DNA of 64,000 nt from Agromyces cerinus subsp. cerinus. GTDB lineage: Bacteria; Actinomycetota; Actinomycetes; Actinomycetales; Microbacteriaceae. Position 1 is the first letter of the stretch, and each line of letters begins with the position of its first letter. Where the stretch lies: the NCBI RefSeq assembly GCF_900142065.1, contig NZ_FSRJ01000001.1:992001-1056000 (forward strand). The letters run 5' to 3'. The notes below the pieces were generated by a model. It saw only the letters and a program-made list of their open reading frames with translations. It ran no database searches and was not told where the DNA came from. Positions 36,505-45,403 of the stretch are shown piece after piece. Both the position numbers and the translations under genes were made by a program.

Positions 36505-37431
36505 TCAGAGTCCGCGCGGCGTGTCGTCGTCGTTCGAGCGGCGGAACGCGAGGAACTTCTCGAGCTCGGCTGCGATCTCGTCGGCCGACGGCAGCTCGCC
36601 GTCTTCGTCGGTCAGGGGCGACCGGAGCGTGGTGCCCTCCATGTAGGAGTCGTGCCGCTGCTCGAGCGTGCCGACGAGCTTCGCGAGCTCGGCATTCTCG
36701 GACACCTGCTCGTCGATGCGGGCGATGAAGTCCCGCCCCTGCTCGCGCAGTGCGTCGGTCGGGAAGATGCGACCGGTCGCGGCGCTGATCGCCTCGAGCG
36801 CGGAGATCGCGGCCGAGGGGTACTCGGCGTCGGAGAGGTAGTGCGGGATCAGCAGTACGAAACCCGTCGTCGGGTGGTCGAGCTCCTGCAGCCGGAACTC
36901 GACGAGGTGCAGCACGTTGGCGGGCACCTGCGTCGTCGGACGCCAGATCGACATCGCATCGATGAGCTCGGAGCGGTTGCCGCTCACGGTCACGCCCACG
37001 GGCCGCGTGTGCGGCACGGGCATGGGGATCGAGTTGATCCAGGTGGTCGACGACACCCCGAGTCGATCGATCAGGTCGAGCACGGCCGAACTGAATCGCT
37101 GCCACTGGTAGTCGGGCTCGAATCCGGTGAGGAGCAGGAACTGCTGGCCCAGCTCGTCGACCGCGAGGTCGAGGCTCAGCCTCGGGGGCGTGTAGTCGGC
37201 GAGGTGGTCGCCCTCGAAGAGGATGATCGGTCGGCGCGCTCGGTAGTCGAGCAGCTCGTCGGCCTCGAAGGATGCCACGACCGTGCTGTCGAGGGTCGAG
37301 AGCAGGTATTCGGTGGTCTGAGCGACGGCTCCGCCCGCATCGGCGTAGCCGGTGAGGCCCGCGACCAGCGGAAGCCCGGCGGGAACGATCACGTCGGGGT
37401 TCAGCTCGTACAGGGAGCGGGGGTCTCGCAT
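36505..37431 (-). CDS. PAC2 family protein
   Basis: A 308-residue soluble protein of the PAC2 fold (proteasome-assembly-chaperone-like). Seen: VAGLTGYADAGGAVAQT near residue 22-38, LFEGDHLADYTPPRLSL and LLLTGFEPDYQWQRF in the middle, MPVPHTRPVGVTVSG near 145-160, and VNVL-like VPANVLHLVEFRL. The C-terminal 60 residues are helical and acidic. Actinobacterial members are common but their function is unproven. A TAGGCT box 6 bases before ATG 37431 indicates leaderless expression. Divergent from pepA. Confidence 0.88.
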   Translation of the reverse strand: MRDPRSLYELNPDVIVPAGLPLVAGLTGYADAGGAVAQTTEYLLSTLDSTVVASFEADELLDYRARRPIILFEGDHLADYTPPRLSLDLAVDELGQQFLLLTGFEPDYQWQRFSSAVLDLIDRLGVSSTTWINSIPMPVPHTRPVGVTVSGNRSELIDAMSIWRPTTQVPANVLHLVEFRLQELDHPTTGFVLLIPHYLSDAEYPSAAISALEAISAATGRIFPTDALREQGRDFIARIDEQVSENAELAKLVGTLEQRHDSYMEGTTLRSPLTDEDGELPSADEIAAELEKFLAFRRSNDDDTPRGL

Positions 37432-37437
37432 GCTCCC

Positions 37438-37443
37438 AGCCTA
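37438..37443 (-). promoter_or_regulatory. Leaderless-type -10 element of the PAC2 gene
   Basis: TAGGCT on the minus strand, exactly 6 bases from ATG 37431. Confidence 0.6.
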
Positions 37444-37506
37444 CTGAGGCCGGTTGCACGCTCCTCCGGATCGCCGCCCGTCCACGTGATGCCGAGAGCG
37501 AACACG

Positions 37507-37512
37507 TACGAT
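37507..37512 (+). promoter_or_regulatory. Leaderless-type -10 element of pepA
   Basis: TACGAT, 7 bases from ATG 37520, with no ribosome binding site between. Confidence 0.55.
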
Positions 37513-37519
37513 CGATCGC

Positions 37520-38992
37520 ATGGCTGTTCCCACCCTCTCCGTGACCGACTCCCCCGCTTCCGTCTCCGACGCCGACGTCGTGCTGCTCGCCGTCCGAAAG
37601 GGTGCCGACGGCCCGGAACTCCTGGCCGAGGCCGGCTTCGACTGGGTTGCCCCCGTGCTCGACACGCTCGACGTGAGCGGTGCGGCCGAAGAACTCATCC
37701 GCGTCCCCGGCGTCCCCGGTGGCCCGCGCGTCGTCGCGCTCGTCGGCGTCGGAGAGCGAGCGGATGCCGCGAGCCTCCGCCTCGCTGCGGGCAGCGCGCT
37801 CCGCCAGCTGAAGGGCGAGCTCGCGGTGGCGATCGCCGTTCCGACCGACGACGCCGACGCGGCCGCCGCGCTCCTCGAAGGTGCCGGTCTCGGCGCGTAC
37901 GGCTACGACGGATTCCGTTCCGACCCGAAGCCGCGGCCGTCGAGCATCATGGTGCACTCCGTGTTCGACGGGTCCGCGATCGGCGTCGACCGGGTTCGCG
38001 CGGTCGTCACGGCCGTGGCACGCACCAAGGACCTCGTCAACATGCCGCCCGCCGACCTGTTCCCCGAGCGACTCGCGGAGATCGCGGTCGAGACGGCTGC
38101 TGCCGTCGGCATCGGTTCGAAGGTGTGGGACGAGCAGGCGCTCGCCGCCGACGGCTTCGGCGGCATCCTCGCCGTCGGCCAGGGGTCGAGCCGCGGCCCG
38201 CGCCTCGTGCGCCTCGACTACACGCCGGCCGGGGCATCCGCTCACCTCGCGCTCGTCGGAAAGGGCATCACGTACGACTCGGGCGGAATCTCCCTGAAGC
38301 CCATGACGGCACTCGTCGGCATGAAGACCGACATGGCCGGCGCTGCTGCGGTGCTCTCGGCGATGGTCGCCCTGGCCGAGCTCGAGGTGCCCATCCGAGT
38401 CACCGGATGGCTCTGCATCGCCGAGAACCTGCCCTCCTCGACCGCCGTGCGCCCGAACGACGTGCTGCGGATCCGCGGCGGCAAGACCGTCGAGGTGATC
38501 AACACCGACGCGGAGGGCCGGCTCGTGCTCGCCGACGGCCTGGTCGCGGCGAGCGAGGAGCAGCCCGACGCGATCGTCGACGTCGCGACCCTCACCGGCG
38601 CGCAGATGGTCGCCCTCGGCCACCGCATCGCGGGTCTGATGGGCGATGAGGACCTCGTCGGGCAGGTGCGCGCAGCCGCCGACTCGGTCGACGAGTCGAC
38701 CTGGCCGATGCCGCTCCCCCGCGACCTCATGCCGTACCTGAAGTCGGATGTCGCCGACCTCGCGAACACCAAGCTCGGCATGACCGTGCCCGGCATGCTC
38801 CTCGCGGGCGTCTTCCTGCAGGAGTTCGTCGGCCGCCGCGACGACGCCGAGACGCGCATCCCCTGGGCGCACCTCGACATCGCGGGCCCCTCGCACAACA
38901 CCGCGGCCGGCCACGGCTTCACCGGTTCGGGCGCCACCGGCGTCGCGGTTCGCACGCTCGTCCGCCTGGGCGAGCAGCTCGCCGCAGAGTAG
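37520..38992 (+). CDS. pepA: Leucyl aminopeptidase (M17)
   Basis: A 490-residue cytosolic aminopeptidase. The M17 catalytic block is clear: LALVGKGITYDSGGISLK (about residue 250-267), MKTDMAGAAAVL, AENLPSSTAVRPNDV and NTDAEGRLVLADGL, the family signature with two metal ligands. The N-terminal regulatory domain (1-165) is divergent, as usual. It releases N-terminal amino acids in peptide turnover and can bind DNA in some bacteria. It stands alone, with a stem-loop after the stop. Confidence 0.95.
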   Translation: MAVPTLSVTDSPASVSDADVVLLAVRKGADGPELLAEAGFDWVAPVLDTLDVSGAAEELIRVPGVPGGPRVVALVGVGERADAASLRLAAGSALRQLKGELAVAIAVPTDDADAAAALLEGAGLGAYGYDGFRSDPKPRPSSIMVHSVFDGSAIGVDRVRAVVTAVARTKDLVNMPPADLFPERLAEIAVETAAAVGIGSKVWDEQALAADGFGGILAVGQGSSRGPRLVRLDYTPAGASAHLALVGKGITYDSGGISLKPMTALVGMKTDMAGAAAVLSAMVALAELEVPIRVTGWLCIAENLPSSTAVRPNDVLRIRGGKTVEVINTDAEGRLVLADGLVAASEEQPDAIVDVATLTGAQMVALGHRIAGLMGDEDLVGQVRAAADSVDESTWPMPLPRDLMPYLKSDVADLANTKLGMTVPGMLLAGVFLQEFVGRRDDAETRIPWAHLDIAGPSHNTAAGHGFTGSGATGVAVRTLVRLGEQLAAE

Positions 38993-38999
38993 TAAGGTC

Positions 39000-39024
39000 G
39001 TATGGGCGAGATCCTCGCCCATAC
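39000..39024 (+). terminator. Hairpin after pepA
   Basis: GTATGGGCGAG / CTCGCCCATAC with a 3-base loop begins 8 bases after the pepA stop. No T-run follows; the lpd start is 67 bases on. Confidence 0.65.
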
Positions 39025-39090
39025 ACCCTGCCCCGGCAACGAACCGGGGGCAGTCCGTGTCGCAGATCTGGTGCGCAAGGGAGAGAGCGT

Positions 39091-40464
39091 TTGTCCGAGC
39101 AGAACTTTGACATTGTCGTCCTGGGCGGAGGCAGCGCCGGTTACGCCGCTGCGATCCGCGCCGTCGAACTCGGCATGACCGCCGTGGTGATCGAGAAGGA
39201 CAAGCTCGGCGGCACGTGTCTCCACCGCGGGTGCATCCCCACGAAGGCCCTGCTGCACTCGGCAGAGGTGGCCGAGGTGGCCCGCGAATCTGCGAAGTAC
39301 GGCGTCAAGACCTCCTTCGAGGGCATCGACATCGCGGGCGTCTCGGCGTACCGCGAAGGCATCGTCGCGAGCAAATGGAAGGGCCTGCAGGGCCTGCTGA
39401 AGGCGCGCGGCATCCCCGTGGTCGCCGGTGAGGGCCGACTCGTCGGCGCGAACACCGTGGCCGTCGGCGACGACCGCTACGTCGGCAAGAACGTCGTGCT
39501 CGCGACGGGTTCCTACTCGCGCTCGCTCCCCGGCCTCGAGATCGGCGGCCGCGTCATCACGAGCGAGCAGGCCCTCGAGCTCGACTTCATCCCCAAGAAG
39601 GTCGCCGTGCTCGGCGGCGGCGTCATCGGCGTCGAGTTCGCGAGCGTCTGGAACTCCTTCGGCGCCGACGTCACCATCATCGAGGCACTGCCTCACCTCG
39701 TGCCCAACGAGGAGGAGACGATCTCGAAGCAGCTCGAGCGCGCGTTCCGCAAGCGCGGCATCGAGTACTCGCTCGGCGTGCGCTTCCAGAACGTGACCCA
39801 GAACGACGAGGGCGTCGTGGTGACGCTCGAGAACGGCACCACCTACGAGGCCGAGCTCCTGCTCGTCGCCGTGGGCCGTGGCCCGGTCACGCAGAACCTC
39901 GGCTACGAAGAGGCCGGCATCACGATCGATCGCGGCTTCGTCATCACGAACGACCGCCTCGAGACGAGCGTCCCCGGCGTCTACGCCGCGGGCGACATCG
40001 TTCCCGGCCTGCAGCTCGCGCACCGCAGCTACCAGCAGGGCATCTTCATCGCCGAGGAGATCGCGGGCCTCGCCCCGATCGTCGTCGAAGACGTGAACAT
40101 CCCGAAGATCACCTATTGCGAGCCCGAGGTCGCCTCCGTCGGCTACACCGAGGCGAAGGCCGCCGAGAAGTTCGGCGCCGACCAGGTGTCCTCGTTCGAG
40201 TACAACCTCGCCGGCAACGGCAAGAGCTCGATCCTCGGCACCTCCGGCTCGATCAAGGTGGTCCGCGTGAACGAGGGCCCGATCGTCGGCGTCCACATGA
40301 TCGGCGGCCGTGTCGGCGAACTCATCGCCGAGGCGCAGCTCGCCGTGAACTGGGAGGCGTACCCCGAAGACATCGCCCCGTTCATCCACGCTCACCCGAC
40401 CCAGGGCGAGGCGTTCGGCGAGGCCGTGCTGAAGCTGGCCGGCAAGCCGCTCCACGCCATCTGA
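39091..40464 (+). CDS. lpd: Dihydrolipoamide dehydrogenase (E3)
   Basis: A 457-residue flavoprotein disulfide reductase. FAD motif VVLGGGSAGYAAA (about 9-21), redox-active pair GGTCLHRGCIPTKA (Cys44 and Cys49 region), NAD motif VLGGGVIGVEFAS, YAAGDI and the C-terminal active-site His in HAHPTQGEAFGEA. It reoxidises the lipoyl group of the E2 component encoded next. Translation starts with TTG at 39091, with GGGAGAG upstream. Gene order lpd-E2 fits a shared 2-oxoacid dehydrogenase function. Confidence 0.96.
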   Translation: MSEQNFDIVVLGGGSAGYAAAIRAVELGMTAVVIEKDKLGGTCLHRGCIPTKALLHSAEVAEVARESAKYGVKTSFEGIDIAGVSAYREGIVASKWKGLQGLLKARGIPVVAGEGRLVGANTVAVGDDRYVGKNVVLATGSYSRSLPGLEIGGRVITSEQALELDFIPKKVAVLGGGVIGVEFASVWNSFGADVTIIEALPHLVPNEEETISKQLERAFRKRGIEYSLGVRFQNVTQNDEGVVVTLENGTTYEAELLLVAVGRGPVTQNLGYEEAGITIDRGFVITNDRLETSVPGVYAAGDIVPGLQLAHRSYQQGIFIAEEIAGLAPIVVEDVNIPKITYCEPEVASVGYTEAKAAEKFGADQVSSFEYNLAGNGKSSILGTSGSIKVVRVNEGPIVGVHMIGGRVGELIAEAQLAVNWEAYPEDIAPFIHAHPTQGEAFGEAVLKLAGKPLHAI

Positions 40465-40532
40465 TCCCGGCGTTCCCATCCACGACTGCAATAAGCTAGA
40501 AAGCGTTCCCACGCTGTGAAGGAGACAAGCGC

Positions 40533-42053
40533 ATGAGCGAATCCGTCAGCCTCCCGGCACTCGGAGAGAGTGTCACTGAGGGCACGGTCACCCGCTGGCT
40601 GAAGAATGTCGGCGACCGTGTCGAGGTCGACGAGCCGCTGCTCGAGGTCTCGACCGACAAGGTCGACACCGAGATCCCGTCGCCCGTCGCGGGTGTCATC
40701 GAGGCGATTCTCGTCCAGGAGGACGAGACCGTCGAGGTCGGCACCGCGCTCGTGACGATCGGCGATGGTTCGGGTGCAGCTGCTGCTGCTCCGGCCGCTC
40801 CCGAGGCCGCAGCGCCCGTGGCGGAGGCTGCTCCGGCAGCTCCTGCCGAGCCCGTGGCACCCGCGGCTCCGGTCGCCGAGCCCGTCGTTCAGGCGCCGGC
40901 GGCGCCCGTCGCCGAGCCGGTCGCACCTGCAGCTCCGGTCGCCCCCGCGGCACCGGTCGCCGAGCCGGTCGCCCCGGCGGCCCCGGTTGCTCCGGCGGCT
41001 CCGGTCGCAGAGCCCGTCGCCCCGGCAGCACCGGTCGCTCCCGCAGCACCGGTCGCTCCCGCAGCCCCGGCGGCACCGGCGGCTCCGGTCGCCGAGCCGG
41101 TCGCTCCCGCAGCGCCGGCAGCGCCCTCGGCGCCGACCGGCGGCTCGCACGCCGGCCCCGCGGGCTACGTCACGCCGATCGTCCGCAAGCTGGCGAACGA
41201 GCAGGGCGTCGACCTCGCGAGCGTCACCGGCACCGGTGTCGGCGGTCGCATCCGCAAGCAGGACGTCATCTCGGCCAACGCTGCGCCCGCGGCATCCGCT
41301 GAGGCCGCCCCGGCACGCCAGGAGCTCGAGGTCTCGCCGTTGCGCGGCACCACCGTGCCGATGACGCGCCTGCGCAAGGTCGTCGCCGAGCGCGCCGTCG
41401 TCTCCATGACGTCGACCGCTCAGCTCACGACGGTCGTCGAGGTCGATGTGACCCGGGTTGCGCGTCTGCGCGACAAGGTCAAGGGCGACTTCCTCGCCAA
41501 GACCGGCAACAAGCTCTCGTTCCTGCCGTTCTTCGCGATGGCAGCGGCCGAAGCCCTTCGCGCCTACCCGATCATCAACTCGACCGTCGACGGCGACAGC
41601 ATCGTCTACCCGGCGCAAGAGAACATGAGCATCGCGGTCGACACAGAGCGCGGCCTGCTCACCCCGGTGATCCGCGATTCGGCCGAACTCGACATCGCCG
41701 GCCTCGCCGCGCAGATCGCCGATCTCGCCGAGCGCACGCGCAACAACCAGCTGAAGCCCGACGAGCTGTCGGGGGGCACCTTCACCCTGACGAACACCGG
41801 CTCGCGCGGCGCGCTGTTCGACACCCCGGTCGTGTTCCTGCCCCAGTCGGCGATCCTCGGCACCGGCACCGTCGTGAAGCGGCCCGTGGTCGTCTCGACC
41901 GACGGCGCCGACGCGATCGCCGTGCGCTCGATGGTCTACCTGGCGCTCTCGTACGACCACCGCATCATCGACGGCGCCGACGCCGCCCGCTTCCTCACCG
42001 CCGTCAAGCAGCGGCTCGAAGAGGGTGCGTTCGAGGCGGACCTCGGCATCTAG
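40533..42053 (+). CDS. sucB: 2-oxoglutarate/2-oxoacid dehydrogenase E2, dihydrolipoamide acyltransferase
   Basis: A 506-residue E2 subunit. One lipoyl domain (about 2-78) with the lipoylated Lys43 in VSTDKVDTEIPSP; an Ala/Pro/Val/Glu linker of low complexity (about 81-205); a peripheral subunit-binding domain YVTPIVRKLANEQGVDL through GRIRKQDV; and the catalytic core ending in YDHRIIDGADAARFL (HRxxDG). Having a single lipoyl domain favours SucB/DlaT of the actinobacterial hybrid complex. GAAGGAGA precedes the ATG. It follows lpd by 68 bases; lipB-lipA lie 1.7 kb on. Its stop overlaps the next, convergent gene by 4 bases. Confidence 0.93.
   Translation: MSESVSLPALGESVTEGTVTRWLKNVGDRVEVDEPLLEVSTDKVDTEIPSPVAGVIEAILVQEDETVEVGTALVTIGDGSGAAAAAPAAPEAAAPVAEAAPAAPAEPVAPAAPVAEPVVQAPAAPVAEPVAPAAPVAPAAPVAEPVAPAAPVAPAAPVAEPVAPAAPVAPAAPVAPAAPAAPAAPVAEPVAPAAPAAPSAPTGGSHAGPAGYVTPIVRKLANEQGVDLASVTGTGVGGRIRKQDVISANAAPAASAEAAPARQELEVSPLRGTTVPMTRLRKVVAERAVVSMTSTAQLTTVVEVDVTRVARLRDKVKGDFLAKTGNKLSFLPFFAMAAAEALRAYPIINSTVDGDSIVYPAQENMSIAVDTERGLLTPVIRDSAELDIAGLAAQIADLAERTRNNQLKPDELSGGTFTLTNTGSRGALFDTPVVFLPQSAILGTGTVVKRPVVVSTDGADAIAVRSMVYLALSYDHRIIDGADAARFLTAVKQRLEEGAFEADLGI
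40773..41140 (+). repeat. Ala/Pro/Val/Glu linker repeats in E2
   Basis: The linker DNA consists of repeated GCxCCGGTCGC-type units coding for VAPAAP and VAEP, e.g. GTCGCCGAGCCGGTCGC occurs at least three times. It is a recombination-prone tract that keeps frame. Confidence 0.75.
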
Positions 42054-43600
42054 CCGAAGATCTCTCGAAGTCGCCAACCGGCCTCGCCCCTCATCACGAG
42101 GAGCGAGGCCGGTTCCCGTTCCGCGGTCGCGTAGGGGACGGTGACGAGTACCGCCGAGCCCATCTCGGCCGCCACGGCGATGCCGGCCGGATCGAAGGCC
42201 GGCGGCGCGTCGCCCCCATCGCGTGCGACACCCATCGCCGCGACCTCGCCGGCTTCGGCGGCGGAGCCGGGCTGCACGATCGCCTCCAGACATGCCAGGT
42301 CGAGCCGGTCGAAGCACTCCGTGCGGCGGGCGAGCAGGGCCTGCACTGCGGCCACGACGTCATCGCCTGCAGTCGCATCGTCGGTTGCATCGTCGGGCGC
42401 GGCCGCCGTCTCCGACGGAACCACCTCGGGAACCTCGGTCGTGTTCACAGCGGCCTCGGGCGTGGCATTCGAGGAGACGGCACCGCCGGCCTGAGGAGGC
42501 ACCAGGGTCAGGAGCAGCACGAGCGCTCCCCCGCCGACCAGGGAACCGACGATGAGGGCGGGTCGGCGCCGGCGCAGAACCGAACGCACTCGGTTCCCGA
42601 CGCCGACGGGCGGGTCGGGTGTCGCGGCGGTCGGTGCGCCTTCGGCGCTGCGACGCCCGTCGGCCAGGAACGCGGGCCACTGCGCGAGGTCGAGCAGGGT
42701 GGAGAACCTACTGCGTGCCAGCGGTTCGGGTGCACCGAGTTCGCCTGAGTCGTGGCCGTGCACGGCCTGCGGGACGGCTTCGAGCGGCACGGTCGCCCGT
42801 GAGGGCAGGCCCGTCCGTGGAGCGGCGACGACGACGCCGCGGACGGGTGCGGGCTCTGCCGCGGCGAAGAGTGCTCGTTCGAGCTCGGCGTCGCACGGCG
42901 TGAATGGCCGTGTCGTGAGACGTGACTGCATGAGTTCGTCGACGGCAGCGAACACCGCGGGCCGCTCTGTCGCTGCGATGACCTCGCCGACCAGGTCGGC
43001 GAGGGCGACGTGACCCGTTCGAAGGAGCTGATTGCGCTCGTGCGGCGCCGCGGGAAGCCGCTCGAGTCCGCCGAGGCCGATGAGCCGCGGACGCCCGCGC
43101 CCGTCGAGCAGCACGTCGCCGGGTGACAGCCGGGTGTGCACGAACCCTCGGCGCGCGAGTTCGCCGACTGCGACCGCTATCGGCGCGAGGATCGTGACCG
43201 CTTCGCCAGGGGTGATGCGCCGATCCGCGAGGATCCGCGCGATCGGCCCGCCCGCCAGCCGTTCGACCGCGAGTGCGCATCGCCCGTCGTCGAGGGTCGC
43301 GACGTCGAGGAGCGCAGGCAGCGACCCCGAGGCATCCGTCGACATCGCCGCGATCTCGACGGCGATCGCCGCTCCGTTCGCCGTGGCCTCGTAGACCCGC
43401 ACGACCACGAGCGGCCCCGGGTCGTCGGCCGTGCCGTCGACCGCGGCGAGGAACACGTCGGCACGCTCGCCCGACGCGATGCGCCGGAGCAAGCGGTAGC
43501 CGGCCAGGGTCGATGGGGCTGGCGGCTGCGGGTCGCGAGTCGCAGCCTCCGAGCCGGAGCCGGAGCGATGGTCGGGGCGTCGCCTACTGGATCGAACCAT
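42050..43600 (-). CDS. Membrane pseudokinase (Ser/Thr kinase-like)
   Basis: A 516-residue membrane protein. Residues 33-225 follow a PknB-type kinase fold: YRLLRRIASGERADVFLA, then VVVRVYE where Arg68 replaces the ATP Lys, and GFVHTRLSPGDVLLD where HRD is HTR. The DFG position reads IGLGG. Lys, catalytic Asp and metal Asp are thus all lost. One membrane helix (about 348-368) follows an Arg-rich stretch; the outer domain (371-516) is Thr/Ala-rich, then globular with two Cys. No substrate can be named; it may bind peptidoglycan or a partner. ATG 43600 is the chosen start; upstream in-frame starts would run into lipB. Confidence 0.75.
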   Translation of the reverse strand: MVRSSRRRPDHRSGSGSEAATRDPQPPAPSTLAGYRLLRRIASGERADVFLAAVDGTADDPGPLVVVRVYEATANGAAIAVEIAAMSTDASGSLPALLDVATLDDGRCALAVERLAGGPIARILADRRITPGEAVTILAPIAVAVGELARRGFVHTRLSPGDVLLDGRGRPRLIGLGGLERLPAAPHERNQLLRTGHVALADLVGEVIAATERPAVFAAVDELMQSRLTTRPFTPCDAELERALFAAAEPAPVRGVVVAAPRTGLPSRATVPLEAVPQAVHGHDSGELGAPEPLARSRFSTLLDLAQWPAFLADGRRSAEGAPTAATPDPPVGVGNRVRSVLRRRRPALIVGSLVGGGALVLLLTLVPPQAGGAVSSNATPEAAVNTTEVPEVVPSETAAAPDDATDDATAGDDVVAAVQALLARRTECFDRLDLACLEAIVQPGSAAEAGEVAAMGVARDGGDAPPAFDPAGIAVAAEMGSAVLVTVPYATAEREPASLLVMRGEAGWRLREIFG

Positions 43601-43696
43601 GCCGACCAGCTTGCTCGCGAGGCGTCGCGCCGGCCGGGCCCCACCGGCGGCTGGGGAGCCCAGGCCGTCGACGACCGCTGTCGAGGAGGAGTGACC

Positions 43697-43702
43697 TAAG
43701 CT
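43697..43702 (+). promoter_or_regulatory. Leaderless-type -10 element of lipB
   Basis: TAAGCT, 7 bases from ATG 43710. Confidence 0.55.
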
Positions 43703-43709
43703 GATTCCC

Positions 43710-44345
43710 ATGCTCGACATCGTCGTCACGGGGCTAAGCGCCAACTCCGTGCCGTACATCGAGGGTCTCGACCTTCAGCGCGCCGTCCATCGCGCGGTTG
43801 TCGGGGGCGAACGCCCCGACACCGTACTCCTTCTGGAGCACCCCTCCGTCTACACCGCCGGCAAGCGCACTGCGCCCGAGGAACGGCCGACCGACGGGAC
43901 TCCCGTCATCGACGTCGACCGCGGCGGCAAGATCACCTGGCACGGCCCCGGCCAACTCGTCGGGTATCCGATCCTGCGCCTGCCGGAGCCCATCGACGTC
44001 GTCGGATACGTCCGGCGGCTCGAAGGCATCCTCATCGACGTGCTCGCCGACATCGGCCTCGAGTCGCACCGCGTCGACGGCAGGTCCGGTGTCTGGGTCG
44101 GCCCGCCCGGACGCGAGAACAAGATCGCCGCCATCGGCATCCGCGTCGAGAGCGGCGTCACCATGCACGGCTTCGCCCTGAACGCGAGCAACGAGCTCGA
44201 CGCCTACGACCGCATCGTCGCCTGCGGCATCCGCGATGCCGGAGTGACCACGATCAGCCGCGAACTGGGTCGCACCGTGACCCCGGCCGATCTCGTCGAA
44301 CCGATCTCCGCGCGGTTCCGTGCCGAGGCGGCGATCGCCGCGTGA
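43710..44345 (+). CDS. lipB: Lipoyl(octanoyl) transferase
   Basis: A 211-residue acyltransferase that moves octanoate from acyl carrier protein to E2 lysines. Motifs: [14 protein letters not shown] (about 32-45), [18 protein letters not shown] (about 71-88) with conserved His and Lys-type residues, and [17 protein letters not shown], where family members have the reactive Lys/Cys region. The residue after [26 protein letters not shown] contains the catalytic Cys (VACGI). It overlaps lipA by 4 bases (GTGA), so both are translated together. Confidence 0.95.
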   Translation: MLDIVVTGLSANSVPYIEGLDLQRAVHRAVVGGERPDTVLLLEHPSVYTAGKRTAPEERPTDGTPVIDVDRGGKITWHGPGQLVGYPILRLPEPIDVVGYVRRLEGILIDVLADIGLESHRVDGRSGVWVGPPGRENKIAAIGIRVESGVTMHGFALNASNELDAYDRIVACGIRDAGVTTISRELGRTVTPADLVEPISARFRAEAAIAA

Positions 44346-45331
44346 GCACGGTACCCGAGGGGCGCAAGATGCTGCGCCTCGAAGTCCGCAACGCCCAGAC
44401 GCCGATCGAACGCAAGCCCGAGTGGATCAAGACGCGAGCGAAGATGGGGCCCGAGTACCGGGCACTGCAGTCGCTCGTGAAGAGCGAGGACCTGCACACC
44501 GTGTGCCAGGAGGCCGGCTGCCCCAACATCTACGAGTGCTGGGAGGACCGTGAAGCGACGTTCCTCATCGGCGGTTCGCAGTGCACCCGGCGCTGCGACT
44601 TCTGCCAGATCGACACGGGCAGGCCGGCCGACTTCGACGCCGACGAACCTCGCCGCGTCGGCGAGTCCGTGGTGCGCATGCAACTGCGGTATTCGACCGT
44701 CACGGGCGTGGCCCGCGACGACCTGCCCGACGGAGGCGCCTGGCTGTACGCCGAGACGATCCGCGAGATCCACCGCCAGTCGCCCGGCACCGGGGTGGAG
44801 ATCCTCGTGCCCGACTTCAACGGAGTGCCCGAACTGCTGCAGCAGGTGTTCGACGCACGCCCCGAGGTCTTCGCGCACAACGTCGAGACGGTGCCGCGCA
44901 TCTTCAAGCGCATCCGGCCTGCCTTCCGCTACGAGCGGTCGCTCGACGTGATCACGCAGGGCCGCGACGCCGGGCTCATCACGAAGTCGAACCTCATCCT
45001 CGGCATGGGCGAGGAACGGGGAGAGATCTCGCAGGCCCTGCAGGACCTGCACGATGCGGGCACCGACATCATCACGGTGACCCAGTACCTGCGGCCGAGC
45101 CCCCGGCATCTACCGGTCGCGCGCTGGGTGCGTCCCGAGGAGTTCGTCGAGATCAAGGAGGAGGCCGAGGCGATCGGCTTCCTCGGCGTGCTCGCCGGTC
45201 CCCTCGTTCGATCCTCGTATCGTGCGGGTCGCCTCTGGGCGCAGTCGATGCATGCGAAGGGGCGGGAACTGCCCGCCGAGCTCTCGCATCTCGCCGACGC
45301 GTCGCTCGGCTTCGCGCAGGCGGTCGGCTAG
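44342..45331 (+). CDS. lipA: Lipoyl synthase
   Basis: A 329-residue radical SAM enzyme inserting two sulfurs into the octanoyl chain. The auxiliary cluster motif [12 protein letters not shown] (C-x4-C-x5-C) is near residue 59-70; the SAM cluster motif CTRRCDFC (C-x3-C-x2-C) near 81-88; the [12 protein letters not shown] motif with the third auxiliary ligand Ser lies near 294-305. It begins with GTG 44342 overlapping lipB. Works on E2 of the neighbouring lpd-sucB genes. A 16-bp stem-loop ends the operon. Confidence 0.97.
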   Translation: MSTVPEGRKMLRLEVRNAQTPIERKPEWIKTRAKMGPEYRALQSLVKSEDLHTVCQEAGCPNIYECWEDREATFLIGGSQCTRRCDFCQIDTGRPADFDADEPRRVGESVVRMQLRYSTVTGVARDDLPDGGAWLYAETIREIHRQSPGTGVEILVPDFNGVPELLQQVFDARPEVFAHNVETVPRIFKRIRPAFRYERSLDVITQGRDAGLITKSNLILGMGEERGEISQALQDLHDAGTDIITVTQYLRPSPRHLPVARWVRPEEFVEIKEEAEAIGFLGVLAGPLVRSSYRAGRLWAQSMHAKGRELPAELSHLADASLGFAQAVG

Positions 45332-45340
45332 CGGCATCCG

Positions 45341-45377
45341 CCGTCTCGGACCGCGAGCAGATCGCGGTCCGAGACGG
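45341..45377 (+). terminator. Terminator of lipB-lipA
   Basis: Perfect 16-base arms CCGTCTCGGACCGCGA (45341-45356) and TCGCGGTCCGAGACGG (45362-45377) with a 5-base loop, 10 bases after the lipA stop; no T-tract. Confidence 0.75.
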
Positions 45378-45390
45378 GCCTCCGCGCCGG

Positions 45391-45396
45391 TATCCT
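45391..45396 (+). promoter_or_regulatory. Leaderless-type -10 element of the DUF4191 gene
   Basis: TATCCT, 7 bases from ATG 45404, with no Shine-Dalgarno. Confidence 0.6.
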
Positions 45397-45403
45397 TGAG
45401 AAC

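Noticed and set aside
36244-38649. An 801-codon plus-strand frame across the PAC2 and pepA region
   Set aside because: It crosses genes on both strands and an intergenic promoter region; codon composition does not look coding.
40470-40511. GCGTTCCCA repeated at 40470 and 40503 upstream of sucB as an operator
   Set aside because: Only two 9-mers 33 bases apart with no dyad and no known regulator; a chance repeat cannot be excluded, so no feature is listed.
40776-41140. The repetitive tract as a possible CRISPR or mobile repeat
   Set aside because: The repeats are in frame with the E2 gene and code for its Ala/Pro linker; there are no spacers of constant length.
43600-43759. Longer N-terminus for the pseudokinase starting at 43711 or 43759
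   Set aside because: It would overlap the lipB start and its -10 box. The extra residues carry no motif.
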